Shown here: piece after piece, positions 43,720-56,030 of the stretch
How positions within the stretch are numbered: position 1 is the first letter of the stretch
How the letters are laid out: each line of letters begins with the position of its first letter
NCBI GenBank assembly: GCA_004352715.1
Contig: SCFE01000004.1
Coordinates: forward strand, 4,287,068 to 4,351,067
DNA from: Hofstenia miamia
Taxonomy: Eukaryota > Xenacoelomorpha > Acoela
Direction: 5' to 3'
Length of the DNA: 64,000 bases
Notes under the pieces: model-generated
What the model was told of the DNA's origin: nothing
The model's database searches: none
The model's input: the letters and a program-made list of their open reading frames with translations, nothing else
Translations under genes and position numbers: made by a program

Positions 43720-44793
43720 ATTTTTTAATAAACGACTTATAGAATCAATCCTAAAACTGTAAAACTAATTTTCATAGGAGATGTAAAAGTTTGCAGCATT
43801 CATTAGACGATACTGACCGAAAGTTGACTCTAAGATGTCCTTTTGGAATTGCAATCCCAATTTAATTCATTCAAAATATAATGAGTTAAAGCTATTAAGC
43901 ATGATGTTGTCGATTGCAAAGCGTTTCCGCTCTCATAGGTTAAAGAATAATTTCTCTTCTTTGGTAATCCCGTTAAATTTTCAAATGTGTTGGTATAAGT
44001 TTTTCGGAGTATTCTAAATTTGATAAATCACAATTAGAAATAAAATTTAAAAACGAATCATTTTTCTCTATGACTTATTTGTTGATATTACGTTAACCAT
44101 CTTCCACCAATTGTTAAAGATTTTAAGAAAAAGACTAGTGTGATCAGTGATCACTAAATATTTTCAAAGTGACAGGAACGCTTTGTTTTTGTATATCAAA
44201 TAGACATAATACTTGCATATTTAGATAACCACAGATGTTGAAATATTTTCAATTCTATAAGCTTTTTGGAAAGTCTTCCAGGATGCTATTTGATTGTGAC
44301 CGTTGAAATAAAACTTTAGAATTTAATGCTTCAATGTAATCCAATTATTTCGTATGTTTTTTATTAGGTGAACTGTATCAAAAAATACAAATAAGTAAGT
44401 ACTCATTGATATATACAGAATATATACAAGCAAGTAAATTTATTACGGAAAAAACTGGAGCATTGAAAGGATGTAAATAATTTGTAAAAATTGTAATAAA
44501 ATATTAAAAATGAAAGAATAAAATCTTGGTTCCATATTTTTAGCAAAGAAGGACTCAAGACAGGCTTTGAGTCAATTCTAGGGAAGATACATGCTGTAAT
44601 TTTTCGAAAGGTTTTACTACTAAATATTGAATTTGAAATCTGGTCATCAAGCTTTTGTATTTGAAATGGAGTTTTTTGAACTCTGTCATGTCTTTGAATG
44701 TCAGAAATTCACCTAACAACATCTTGTGCACAAATGTTTAAGAATTGTAATTAAGCAAATTTCAGCACAATTTGATTAGTGCCCTTAAACTTT

Positions 44794-44841
<48 letters not shown>

Positions 44842-45086
44842 TGAGGATTTAATAAAGAAGAGCAATTGCAGGAAAGTGCAAGCTTAAAAACGGAAGCAAC
44901 TAATTGAAGAGGGAGAAACAAAACAAAGATTTATCAGTTTTTAATCCAAATTTATATAAACGCGTTGGAAATAGTTTCAAAAATATTACTAACAAAGCAT
45001 AATTACAACAATTGTAAATCCAAACAAAGGACTTAGAATACAAATATTACAAAACAAACTACCAAAAATTTTATGACTCACTATCA
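43720..45086. other. No recognisable gene; (TA)n at 44,797-44,839
   Basis: AT-rich DNA. A pure (TA)n tract of about 43 bases at 44,797-44,839 lies just before the presumed 5' region of LINE3 (from about 44,850). Confidence 0.6.
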
Positions 45087-46122
45087 ATGGATGTTTATCA
45101 AAATTTATTGAATTCGAAGAAATTATTAAAAATGATGATTATTGCGTTACAAGAAACTAAGCTAAGTAATGAAATCCCCAATGCTGCTGTTCGCATTCCA
45201 GGATATCATCTAATACATAGTGATAGAGATATTAATAAATTTAAAGAAAATGGAGGTGACGGTTTACTTGCACATATTAGTCAAGATTACAGTTTTCACT
45301 TTCCAAAATCTTAATGGCACTATCATTTTCCGAACATTTAACTACTAGCTGTTAAATGTAGACCAACTTATCTACCTAGAAGTTTTATCATTATTTGTGG
45401 AGATACAACAAACCAAAGAATAATGAAATGTACAGAGGCATTAGGGTTAACAAATTTAGTAAGCTTCCCAACATGTATGCCATCAAAATGTCAAATTGAT
45501 GCATGTGACAAACATTTATGAATATGAATGGGAAGTTCTTGCTCCCATTGGAAATTTTAACATTATGTATCTAAATTATAAAGTCAATGAAATATCTGAA
45601 ATATGTAATAATTATAACTCTCTAAATATATTCGGTGACTTTAATATTAATTATTTTAATTCATATGAACGAAATTCTATAAATGAAATGTCTGCTACTT
45701 GTAATCTTCGCTGTGTTAATACAGTTTGTCCAACTCTAATGAACAATTTAATTGATTACTTTTTTACTAATTCTGATGATTCCTTCAAATCCTTAATGTT
45801 TGAATCATTTAGTGATCATGCACTGTGTACATATATTAGTAACAAAACTACTAAAAACAAGCAATTTAAATTCATATATGCAAGAGACTATTTATCTTAC
45901 TCTGATGAAAAAATGGAAAAGGCCCTAAGAAACACCCCATTTAACTATATTTACACATTAAATTCTGGACCTAAAATGATTAATTACATTGCAAAAGGAA
46001 TCTATAAGGCATTAAACAGTGTTGCACCAATTAAGAAGCGAAGGGTTAAGATCAAAGCAATTAAATTTCCTTTTTCAAACACCGACAATGATCAAGTCCG
46101 TGAACTACTATCAATTAAGTGA
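45087..46122 (+). pseudogene. LINE3 endonuclease region, rearranged
   Basis: Three frames read successively as APE-endonuclease pieces. 45,087-45,314 has LQETKLS and GGDGLLA (N-terminal half). About 45,380-45,520 reads FIIICGD followed by LGLTNLVSFPTCMPSKCQID, a D-x-x and LID-like half. 45,496-46,122 again has LNIFGDFNINYFN, LIDYFFTN and FSDHALC (a second C-terminal half). The GDFN and ID-type blocks therefore occur twice from different relatives, as if two related elements recombined or one inserted in another. Stops separate the parts. Confidence 0.65.
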
Positions 46123-47560
46123 GAATTATTTGATCTTGCGAAATCCGAGCCGACAAAGACTAATTGGACCAATTACAAAAAATCAAAGGAAGTAATTAAG
46201 CAATTAAGAACAATAAATTTATCTAAAGCTCGGCAAAAATTCTTTAATCAAATAAATTCTACTCGAGAAAAATGGCGATACGTCCATAAATTTATTGGAA
46301 AATCTAAAGGTCTTTCATCTGAAATAAATGAATTAAACATCAATAATATGTCTGTAACAGACAAAACTCAAACACTAAATCATTTAAATTCAACATTCAA
46401 AGAACTTGAAAATTTCGATTTTCCACCTTATAAGAAAAAACAAAATTCTGATATCTCAAACAATCAAAACAATTTTCCTTTAGATTTGCTACAATCAATG
46501 AATTAGAAAACATTGCTAAGAAACTTGATACCAACAAATCAACCGCTTTTTATAACCTCCAATTTTTTTCATATTTTTGGAGAAAAATTGTTAATCACAT
46601 TTAATCAATGCATTATTGATGGTGAATTTCCAGACTTATTTAAAAAATCAGATATAACTCCTATATATAAAAAAGGTGACAACCTAAACGCAAAAAATTA
46701 TAGACCCATTTGTATTACACATCCTTTTAGCAAACTCTTTGAAAAACTTTTGTATATTCAAATAAACGCATTCCTAAAATCTGAAAACATCCTTTCACAT
46801 AAACAATTTGGATTTCGCAATGGTCATTGCACACAAGACGCAATTCTATCTATTACTCAACAAATAAAGTCTAATATATCTCATAATAACTGCAGTAGTG
46901 TAGCATTATTAGATTTAAGTAAGGCATTCAATTCAATGAATTTTGATATTTTATAAATTATAATTTTGGTGCTAACTCAATTAATTTAATCATGAACTTC
47001 TTTAAAAATAGACAGCAGCGTGTAATATTAAGCTGTAAAAAATCCAGCTATGTTACGACTGACCGTGGGGTAGCCCAAGGCACTGTACTTGGTCCTATTT
47101 TATTTGCAATTTTTGTAAATGATATAATAAAACATGTTAAAACAGCGAAATTTACCAATATGCCGACGACACATGCCTAATAAGTACCGCAAAAAATGCT
47201 TTTGATGCTACAAAAAACCTCCAAACAGATGAGGAAAAATTAAACAATTATTTTACAAATAATCAAGTAAAACTAAATATTGACAAAACTCAATTTATAA
47301 TTTTTTTCACCAAAGTCACAAAGAAATCTAATAAGTGATATAGAACTAAAGATAAATAATAAGCCAATAAAGCAAAGTGATTCAGTCAGCTATTTAGGAG
47401 TGGAGATAGATAATGAATTAAAATTTGAAAAATTTCTACTGAATAAGATTCAAAAAATGACTGCAGGCATTAGATATCTTTATCACTTACGCAATATAAT
47501 ATCAAGCAATTCTCATAAACAACTGATACATGCTTTCTGTTTGTCTCATTTTCAATAATG
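46123..47560 (+). pseudogene. LINE3 linker and reverse transcriptase, frameshifted
   Basis: 46,123-46,505 reads through as a helical Lys-rich linker. 46,513-46,956 carries PIYKKGDNLNAKNYRPI, LFEKLL, HKQFGFRNGHCTQDA and LLDLSKAFNSMN (catalytic Asp). 46,992-47,180 carries GVAQGTVLGPILFAIFVND. A frameshift sits just before the active-site box: the DNA at about 47,155-47,175 encodes YADD in the next frame. 47,220-47,340 gives the LNIDKTQF block, then SYLGVEIDNELKF after another shift. At least three frame disruptions make it non-functional. Confidence 0.8.
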
Positions 47561-47597
47561 TTCTTTTCTTTTAACTAACCTAAATTCGAAACATCGT

Positions 47598-47930
47598 ATG
47601 CTTCTATCAAAGGCATTTAATTGGTGTATAAAAACTCTAAACTTTCCACAAAAGCATGATGAAGCATCAGTATATCGTAATAAATATAAAATATTATCTC
47701 CGTTCTACCAAATTCATCTGCATATGCTATCTATCTTATTTAAATTCAAATCTCTACAAACATCTCTGCTTTTCCTTAATGACTATATTAAATTAAATGA
47801 GAGATCGGAAAAATTTCTGTGTTTAGATAAAAATTTTAATGGCTTTCATTACATATCAATTAAATTGTGGAATAATTTAGGGTATGAAACGCGAATGGAA
47901 AAAAACTATAAAAATTTAGAAAAAAATTGA
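47598..47930 (+). pseudogene. LINE3 C-terminal domain
   Basis: A 110-codon frame with SKAFNWCIKTLNFPQ (the post-RT helix), a Tyr/Leu-rich segment and a C-terminal SIKLWNNLGYE motif typical of the end of CR1/Jockey-type proteins. Its final third is repeated at 55,083-55,235. Confidence 0.7.
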
Positions 47931-48246
47931 AGCAGTTTCTTCTAATAAAACAATATACATTAGGGGACGGTAATACACTTCATGCATTTGAAACATACAT
48001 CCAACATTGAGCACCTACACAAACATTCACACAAACATTGATAATATTATTATATTTTGTACATATTAATTTGTAGTTATTTATTTGTTTATATTTTATT
48101 TTTCTTTTGTCATGTGTTAGTTTGTAGAATTTTGTATACATTGAGCAATAAATTTGCTTTGACTTTTAATGCTAGCAAATTGAAAGATGACAATCTTTTT
48201 AATTATTCAATATATATACTATGGATTCACAGTTCACACGGAGAAC

Positions 48247-49246
48247 NNNNNNNNNNNNNNNNNNNNNNNNNNNNNNNNNNNNNNNNNNNNNNNNNNNNNN
48301 NNNNNNNNNNNNNNNNNNNNNNNNNNNNNNNNNNNNNNNNNNNNNNNNNNNNNNNNNNNNNNNNNNNNNNNNNNNNNNNNNNNNNNNNNNNNNNNNNNNN
48401 NNNNNNNNNNNNNNNNNNNNNNNNNNNNNNNNNNNNNNNNNNNNNNNNNNNNNNNNNNNNNNNNNNNNNNNNNNNNNNNNNNNNNNNNNNNNNNNNNNNN
48501 NNNNNNNNNNNNNNNNNNNNNNNNNNNNNNNNNNNNNNNNNNNNNNNNNNNNNNNNNNNNNNNNNNNNNNNNNNNNNNNNNNNNNNNNNNNNNNNNNNNN
48601 NNNNNNNNNNNNNNNNNNNNNNNNNNNNNNNNNNNNNNNNNNNNNNNNNNNNNNNNNNNNNNNNNNNNNNNNNNNNNNNNNNNNNNNNNNNNNNNNNNNN
48701 NNNNNNNNNNNNNNNNNNNNNNNNNNNNNNNNNNNNNNNNNNNNNNNNNNNNNNNNNNNNNNNNNNNNNNNNNNNNNNNNNNNNNNNNNNNNNNNNNNNN
48801 NNNNNNNNNNNNNNNNNNNNNNNNNNNNNNNNNNNNNNNNNNNNNNNNNNNNNNNNNNNNNNNNNNNNNNNNNNNNNNNNNNNNNNNNNNNNNNNNNNNN
48901 NNNNNNNNNNNNNNNNNNNNNNNNNNNNNNNNNNNNNNNNNNNNNNNNNNNNNNNNNNNNNNNNNNNNNNNNNNNNNNNNNNNNNNNNNNNNNNNNNNNN
49001 NNNNNNNNNNNNNNNNNNNNNNNNNNNNNNNNNNNNNNNNNNNNNNNNNNNNNNNNNNNNNNNNNNNNNNNNNNNNNNNNNNNNNNNNNNNNNNNNNNNN
49101 NNNNNNNNNNNNNNNNNNNNNNNNNNNNNNNNNNNNNNNNNNNNNNNNNNNNNNNNNNNNNNNNNNNNNNNNNNNNNNNNNNNNNNNNNNNNNNNNNNNN
49201 NNNNNNNNNNNNNNNNNNNNNNNNNNNNNNNNNNNNNNNNNNNNNN
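48247..49246. other. Assembly gap, exactly 1000 N
   Basis: Gap following LINE3. The 49,247-49,902 DNA after it shows no recognisable gene. Confidence 0.99.
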
Positions 49247-49902
49247 TTATCTAGTCAGTCTTTAAATCTAATGTAAATATTATAAATACACTTTCTATTC
49301 GCTAGTTGTGCAACCAAAAATGGAATTCTTGAAATCAATGTGTTTGTGCTCATATTTGTTGACCAAATTTGGGCAAACAGTAGATGGTATTTATTAAGTT
49401 CGCACCCAGATAGTGATCATGAAGTTCATGGTTGGTATTAAATTTCTTATTAAGAAAATAATAACCTTTCTTGAAATTTTAAGTGAAACTTCTGGTGTTT
49501 TTCTAAGCGGATGATAGGGCCAACAATCCTCCCAGCGCCATAGGTGTGGTCATTTTTTTGAGTTCCTTTGCTATAATTTCATTAAGTGAACTCGAATTCG
49601 TAGTTTTTTAATGATAGATACAAATTATCACTAAGTATTCAGGGGATCAGATGTCTTGTTATTTAAATTACAGTCTGTAGTGTTGTTGGAACGAAAGTCG
49701 AACGAAGTTTAAGACACTAAAATTTTCTTGCATCTCTGATATTTCCTATACTTTGGAATAAAGTGGATATGATAAACATATGCAAGAAAACATCTAATCC
49801 ATCCTTATTAGAATGATGCCACTTACATGAACGCTTAAGGGTGTTTTACCTACCAATAGACAATGCAGTGATGAGGCGTTCATTTAGAAAATTGTTCATT
49901 TT

Positions 49903-50352
49903 CAAGAAACCGGATGTTGTTCTTGCATCCTCATTGTTGACTAATATACAGATGTGGTCAGTCCACTGCTTTTTCCAATGGTAGCAATAGAGAACACGCA
50001 TTACATCTTTAGTGATAACAAGTGTATTCTGAAATTCATTCCCATTTTTTTGCAGGTGACAAATACAATAAGAATTCTTAATGTAATATGCAAAAGTTGA
50101 GTGAAGTATTATTAGAATACTNNNNNNNNNNNNNNCAAGAACCCGGATGTTGTTCTTGCATCCTCATTGTTGACTAATGTACAGATGTGGTCAGTCCACT
50201 GCATTTTCCAATGATAGCAATAGAGAACACGCATTACATCTTTAGTGATAACAAGTGTATTCTGAAATTCATTCCCATTTTTTTGCAGGTGACAACTACA
50301 ATAAGAATTCTTAATGTAATATGCAAAAGTTGAGTGAAATATTATTAGTATA
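49903..50352. repeat. Direct duplication, period about 233 bp, across a 14-N gap
   Basis: 49,903-50,121 and 50,136-50,352 are near-identical (CGGATGTTGTTCTTGCATCC...TTGCAGGTGACAA). The small gap at 50,122-50,135 sits exactly at the junction, so either a true tandem duplication or an assembly overlap that was not merged is possible. Confidence 0.85.
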
Positions 50353-51212
50353 CTTCTTGTAAACAATCGCACCAATAAATCTTGATCAAAAGCTCATTGG
50401 TGATTTCGCAATCACATTGATGGCAAAGTCACTGGCTGACTATAAAAAGCATTTTTTATTTTAGACCTTCAGAAATTTTCAAATCAATTTGAAATAACTT
50501 TATAAATTAATTAAAAGAAAAAGTCTCTCTTTCATATTCGTGATGTTAATCAAAGAACACTGATTCTGGCTGCTGCTGCTGCTGTTACACATCTTCGGCA
50601 GCAGGAACTTCTTCTATATCATCCTTCAAGTGAAAATTGTCTACCGGCATTTGTTCCGTTGTTATCAGGGTTTAGGTTGTTGTTGAATTCTTTGTAAAGA
50701 ATGTTTGATTCAGCACATGGCAATGTACTAATAATGTGTGGGTAGAGCTTTCTTAATGCCGCACCCGTCCATAAAAAATTAATTTCTTACCAGTGCACAC
50801 CTGTACCGGAATTGTTTAGCAGTGCCCACCCACTCCTTGAAAGTAATTTTCTGTGTTTCTACTTAGCAATTTAAGAATTATATCGTCAAACATTATTTAA
50901 GATCATTATATGCTAATTTTTACATTTTATTTAAAATGCACATGATGAGGAATGGAAACCATATTTATAACCAATAAAAAATATGATCACCCGTCTGTAC
51001 CTGTGGATATGGATGGGTGAAACCCTACAATGTTGTATAATCACTCAGTTGGATCCAGAGAGAACTACGCCAGAGGACTTAATGTCAAAGCAGAATGTCG
51101 CTTATGTGAACATTTACAAGAGCAACAGTGATTTTAACAGAACTAGCAGGTAAGCAAAAACATTGGTAATTTATCTTCATAACGAGTAACTGTTTAGATC
51201 CCCCAGTAAATA
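50353..51212. other. No recognisable gene; short CTG repeat
   Basis: A short (CTG)n run at about 50,568-50,585 is the only distinct feature. Confidence 0.5.
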
Positions 51213-51416
51213 AATTTGGAAAATTTGGCAAAAAATTGCCAAATTTTTGCCAAATATTTGGAAAGGATTTGCAAATGGATTCCAAATATTTGGCAAATAT
51301 TTGCCAAACATTTGGCAAATTTTCCAAATTTTATGCAAACTTTCCAAATATTTGGCAAATTTTCCAAATAATTTGCAAACTTTTCAAGAATTGGCAAACT
51401 TTCCAAATTTTGGCTA
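51213..51416. repeat. Palindromic TTTGGCAAAT array
   Basis: About 200 bases built almost only from TTTGG, TTTGCCAAA and TTTCCAAA modules with A/T links, such as CCAAATATTTGG and GCAAATATTTGC. The array is its own near reverse complement, so both strands carry open frames (for example 51,236-51,421 + and 51,194-51,406 -) that are by-products. It is GC-patterned within strongly AT-rich DNA. Confidence 0.9.
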
Positions 51417-51798
51417 AGTGAATTTTTTAGAGTATATCAAATATATTAAACAATTACACACATACATTTTTGCAAAGCATTAAAATTTCGTCAGTTATTT
51501 ATAACAGCAGTTGATTAAACTGCCTACACAGCATACATTTGAGTGTACACAGAGATATAGAGACCCAAGACCAACAAGTCATGATCTAAACTACAGCAAA
51601 CAACTGCCAGCCAATTGCATATTATGCATTGTCATGTCAGTCAACATCATAATTTCAAACTAAAACAACATTGATTATCTACAAAATAAGCTTGTTTATA
51701 TTCCATAACAATTCACTCAAAATTTTGGCAATTATGAATTGTAATTTAAACATCTATAAGTATGGTAGATTTAAAAATTATTTCTGGTATGAACATAA

Positions 51799-51890
51799 NN
51801 NNNNNNNNNNNNNNNNNNNNNNNNNNNNNNNNNNNNNNNNNNNNNNNNNNNNNNNNNNNNNNNNNNNNNNNNNNNNNNNNNNNNNNNNNN
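51799..51890. other. Assembly gap, 92 N, ending in (TA)n
   Basis: Gap followed by a TA tract at 51,891-51,910. Confidence 0.99.
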
Positions 51891-51918
51891 ATATATATAT
51901 ATATATATATTAAAGAAT

Positions 51919-51956
51919 AGTTCCCCTCCACAGAAAAAAAGCTGGGTGCGCCCCTG
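51919..51956. mobile_element. hAT-like terminal inverted repeat (right end)
   Basis: In reverse complement the sequence begins CAGGGGCGCACCCAGC followed by T7, a form typical of hAT-superfamily ends. The partner end is probably in the adjacent gap. It is supported only by the motif. Confidence 0.35.
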
Positions 51957-52170
51957 AGTGATGTATCAATTTCTGAACGATAAACAAGAGATTTTCTATA
52001 AAATTATTTATTAAAGTACTATACTTAATTATAATTGTCTAGTAAATTTCCCCTGTCATGTAGTAGTATAATGAAGTCAAAAGCAAAATCTCAAATTAAG
52101 CAGTTTGCGAATTTATATTGGAAATTAGCTGGGATGAGTTAATACATAAATCTTTATATACATGCAATTA

Positions 52171-52210
52171 CAGTTGCGTAGCCCGCCAAATATTTAAGGA
52201 TGGGCAATAC
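52171..52210. mobile_element. hAT-like terminal sequence (left end)
   Basis: CAGTTGCGTAGCCCGCC followed by GATGGGCAATAC resembles the CAG.GGCGTAGCC starts of hAT elements. No matching right end was found. The remaining 52,211-53,721 region shows no convincing gene. Confidence 0.3.
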
Positions 52211-53721
52211 AAAATTCCCAATTTAGACATATGCTGTAGTTGAGCATTTGCAGATTTTACTCTTAGTACTAATGATTTCAAGCCAATGTATTTTTAATTA
52301 ACTGCTAAGAACACATTTGAGTTCTTCTTAGGTGACACTATATAATTGAAAAACAAACATTTACAGATTTCTAAGATTACTAAGAAAATTCCGAATCCAC
52401 AGCTTTGTATATATTTTAGTGTCATTGTGAACATAAAGATAAAGCAACCAAGCGTTCATTCAACATTGTTGTCATTATATACGAATTTAGAAGCCATACT
52501 GCAAAAAAGCTCATTTTGCAAATAACAGGAAGTTACGAGGATGCCTAATAAATATTGAAAAATATCCCCATCGGCGTATCACATTATCTCTGCTGCATTT
52601 TTAAATGTACCATTGTAATATCGCTACCCAGGTGAAACTAACACTTCATAACTAGATAATCTACTTAGAGAATCAATCCAGGGATCAGCGCCAGCTATCA
52701 CGGGGTAAGTATTATCTAAGTTTCCTCTTCTTTCCTTTAATTGTATATTCCACACTGCATTAACAGATATTCCAATAACAATTATTAAGTAGTATTATTT
52801 AGATACTTCATCGATTGAAGAGGATTGAAATCTCTGGGCGCACTTGCCCGACGCCAAGTCATTGAGATCATAACAGGCTCGCCAGAACTATCAACAACTC
52901 CATCCTTTTCCGTAGTTACAGATCCAATCCATTGTGAATCCAACTCAGCTCAGTCTCATGAAAATATGTTTGTTATGTGTGCCTTAATGAGTGAAATAAA
53001 ACTACGAACACAAATCGACTTAGTGCTCAAGCTCAATTCATATATTGTCAGTAGTTGTTGGCAATGACAGACACTAGCTGCTATTACGTAAAAACATTTA
53101 ATATCATATAGAGCAGCTTCCTACATATAATAAATTACGATACAAACAATTAACTACAAACTACTGACACGTTAAAAATAAGACACAACGCTAGCTACTA
53201 AAAAGACTATATACAAACGCTAGCTACAAACTACTATTAAAATAACTATAAAATCGGTCACATTATCGGTGACATTATTCGTCATAATTTGGATCTAAAA
53301 CTCGGTTAATGTAAATAATAACATTTACTTACGATGGCAAAACGCCTTTGTTGCATTTGTTACTACATGCTAGGAAATGAATTGAGTGCAAGCCAAACGG
53401 GAGAAAAATCCCTACACCTATCCATAACTTAGCTGCAATACAACAATCGAGCGCGATACCCATTAACTACTCCTCCACTGCTAGCACTACGATTGTTGCA
53501 CACAGAAAACCGTTTAGCTTCGCATAACGTATTAAATAATCAAACCGCAATAACAACAGAAAATATAACGAGGTTAATGTTCATCATATTCACAGCTCGT
53601 GGTTTTCTATTTATACAAAATTTATTAAAACATATTTACCGATTAAATGCTGCTAAACAAGTACCAGTCGCCTAATTTCAATTTTGGTTTTCCCACGTTT
53701 AAAATTTCGGTGCGCTATAGG

Positions 53722-54878
53722 TTGTTCCAACGTAAAATGTTCCAATTTGTCCCTTTAACGCAAATTTGTAGACATTTCATAATAATCCAAAATTAATAAC
53801 TGTGGTAAATTAGATATTGATGATTCTGAGAAAATTGGTTTTGGAATTTAGATCGAGAAAAATCAATTTGAGAGTTGCTTCTGCTAATTTAACGAAAGTT
53901 TTTTGTTAGTTGATTTAGATTTACAATGTTAGCGATCGAAAATAACAATCAATGAAAGAAATTTAATTTATAATGCACTGAAAAGCTTCATTTCATAGTT
54001 ATTCATTTTAATTTCAGCGGTTATCTTCTAATTGTTTTATTATGGAATCGAGTTCAAGTTTTGAATGAAATCTACTACTTAAAGTATTTCTTGAGAGTAA
54101 CGTAATTAATTACAAACTGATTACAGGAAATGCATCCATACTAGTGTGTAGCCTTGAAGAACCTTATATGGTTTTTCAATGACGTATATGCTCGGACTTA
54201 ATTGTATTTCAACATTAAAAGGTAAATTTTATGTTAATTGACCGTTTATTGATAAAATAGCATGTAGAACGCAAACGAATATTAATATCATAAAACAGTT
54301 TGCGGTATTCGAAATATTTAATCTCAAATATGAATAAGCTAGATTTGTTAATGTAGAAATTATTGGATAAATATTGAAAAACACGAAAATTGCGCTAGTA
54401 AACCAATATTGTCTATAACATAATTTTGTTTGTTAATATAAATTTAATTACTTTTATCTTACATGAATGCAATCAAACAGTAACTATAAAAATATATTTA
54501 CAGCGTTTGTAACATCAGAATCATTTAATATTTACGGAGATTCGGTAGGAGTCTAACCTACTATTTCCATACATAAGTATGGCTGTGTTATTTACACTGC
54601 GAATCTTTAAGCAAATAAATAAAATTCACATTAATATAGAAACCGCAACTACTACTAAAAGTTTATTACCACAAACAGTATAGATTACTAAACAGCAATA
54701 TGGTTCACGAAAGCTCTAACAAATTTATTATCAACGTGAAATTTAATACTAAATTATTTACATTCTCAGAATCTTCAATTCAATATCTAATTTACCACAT
54801 GGGTTAATTTTGCTTTAATATGAAATGTCTATAAATGTAGATTAAAGGGACATTTTGGAACATTTTACGTTGGAACAA
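53722..54878. mobile_element. Inverted-repeat element with TTGTTCCAACG ends
   Basis: Terminal inverted repeats of about 110-120 bases (53,722-53,833 and 54,761-54,878). Both start TTGTTCCAACGTAAAATG, continue through a GTCCCTTTAA block and end near a GATTCTGAGAA block. About 1.16 kb in total, with no transposase inside: a non-autonomous DNA transposon. No clear target-site duplication is seen. Confidence 0.75.
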
Positions 54879-55082
54879 ATTAAGTGATGCCTAAATTTCT
54901 TCGTACCTCGTGGCTTTGCAGAACTGTGTGCAGGCGTTTCGTCCACACGTAATTTTGTCAAACCATTTTGGCGACTACTACTTGCCGAAATTAAACTATC
55001 AAAATTAATAAATGCATTTTCCAAGAATTAACATAAATCATCGATAGAGTTTTGATTGTTCTTTCTTGGATGATGCTACATT

Positions 55083-55435
55083 ATATGAGCGATCGCAAAA
55101 ATTTCTGTGTTTAGATAAAAATTCTAATGGCTTTCATCACATATCAATTAAATTGTGGAATAATTTAGATTATGAAACGCGAATGGAAAAAAACTATAAA
55201 AAATTTAGAAAAAAATTGAAGCAGTTTCTTCTAATAAGACAATATACATTAGAGGACGGTAATACACTTCATGCATTCGAAACATACATCCAACATTAAG
55301 CACCTCCACAAACATTCACACAAACATTGATAATATTATTATATATTGCACATATTAATTTGTAGTTATTTCTTTTGTCATGTGTTAGTTTGTAGAATTT
55401 GTATACATTGAGCAATAAATTTGCTTTGACTCTTA
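55083..55435 (+). mobile_element. LINE3, 5'-truncated copy
   Basis: Matches 47,810-48,165 closely (start CGCAAAAATTTCTGTG; C-terminal IKLWNNLDYE; end GAGCAATAAATTTGCTTTG). A short insertion copy with its 3' end intact. It keeps one frame (55,066-55,299) across a site where the longer copy has lost a base. Confidence 0.9.
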
Positions 55436-55860
55436 TGCAATAGAAATTAGACCACTTTATAATTGTAAAAACAAAATTTCACGAAAAAGTACAATTAGAA
55501 ATGATTATAATGATTATGACATTGAAAGACTAAGATATAATTTACAAACAACAAATTGGACAGAACTTTTTACTAATTATAATATCACAAACCAAACACA
55601 AGTAATTGAAGAATATATTTGAGTCACTATAGAAAATGCAGAAACCATTCTAATTCTAAAACTTCGTCTATTACTAAAATTAAATATGAGGAGCTTACAA
55701 AACGTGTTAGAAATAAACTAAGAGCTATAAAAACAATGACAAATATTTAAGAAACCAATTACAAAAAGAAATTACAAACTTAGTTAAGAACAAATTTTTA
55801 AATCTATCTATAACTTCAATCTGAATTAAAAAGAAAATTGAAGCATCGAAAGAATATTAA
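55436..55860 (+). pseudogene. LINE fragment: endonuclease-RT linker
   Basis: Broken frames encode Asn/Lys-rich helices with DYNDYDIERLRYNL, TTNWTELFTNYN and, after stops, TKIKYEELTKRVRNKLRAI. This is the style of the linker between endonuclease and reverse transcriptase in LINE2/LINE3-type proteins. It abuts the truncated LINE3 copy and is in the same orientation. No catalytic motif is present. Confidence 0.45.
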
Positions 55861-55871
55861 TATTGATGTGA

Positions 55872-56030
55872 ATGAATCAAATTTGCAGAAAAACTTTGCA
55901 GAGGAATGTTGTTTGTGATGTTAATCCATGCACACATATTTTCCACGAAAATTGCTTTAGTAAATGGCTAGAAAATAATAACAGTTGTCCAATATTTCGC
56001 CCCAAAATTTTGTCCAAAATCCAAATATCC
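55872..56030 (+). pseudogene. Degenerate RING-H2 finger segment
   Basis: The first 45 codons of the 124-codon frame 55,872-56,246 contain IC near the start, then PCTHIFHENCFSKWL and NNNSCPIF. C-X-H-X2-H-X2-C with W-L and then CP is the second half of a RING-H2 zinc finger, the domain of E3 ubiquitin ligases. The first Cys of the leading pair and the last Cys (Phe here, one base from Cys) are missing, so zinc binding is doubtful. It runs straight into a Tc1-like transposase N-terminus in the same frame. Confidence 0.5.

Larger units (their letters stand above)
45087..48175 (+). mobile_element. LINE3: decayed non-LTR retrotransposon
   Basis: Endonuclease, linker, reverse transcriptase and C-terminal domain in order on the plus strand, followed by a 3' UTR ending GAGCAATAAATTTGC about 48,160. 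The start is probably somewhat upstream of 45,087. A truncated copy of its 3' 350 bases lies at 55,083-55,435. The 1000-N gap (48,247-49,246) begins shortly after its end. Confidence 0.82.

Noticed and set aside
48057-49276. Three plus-strand frames of 351-402 codons
   Set aside because: They consist almost entirely of the 1000-N gap.
51194-51421. Overlapping frames on both strands
   Set aside because: By-products of the self-complementary TTTGG array.
52825-53067. 80-codon frame
   Set aside because: Starts at a non-ATG codon, no motif, no homologue in the window; within chance for this length.
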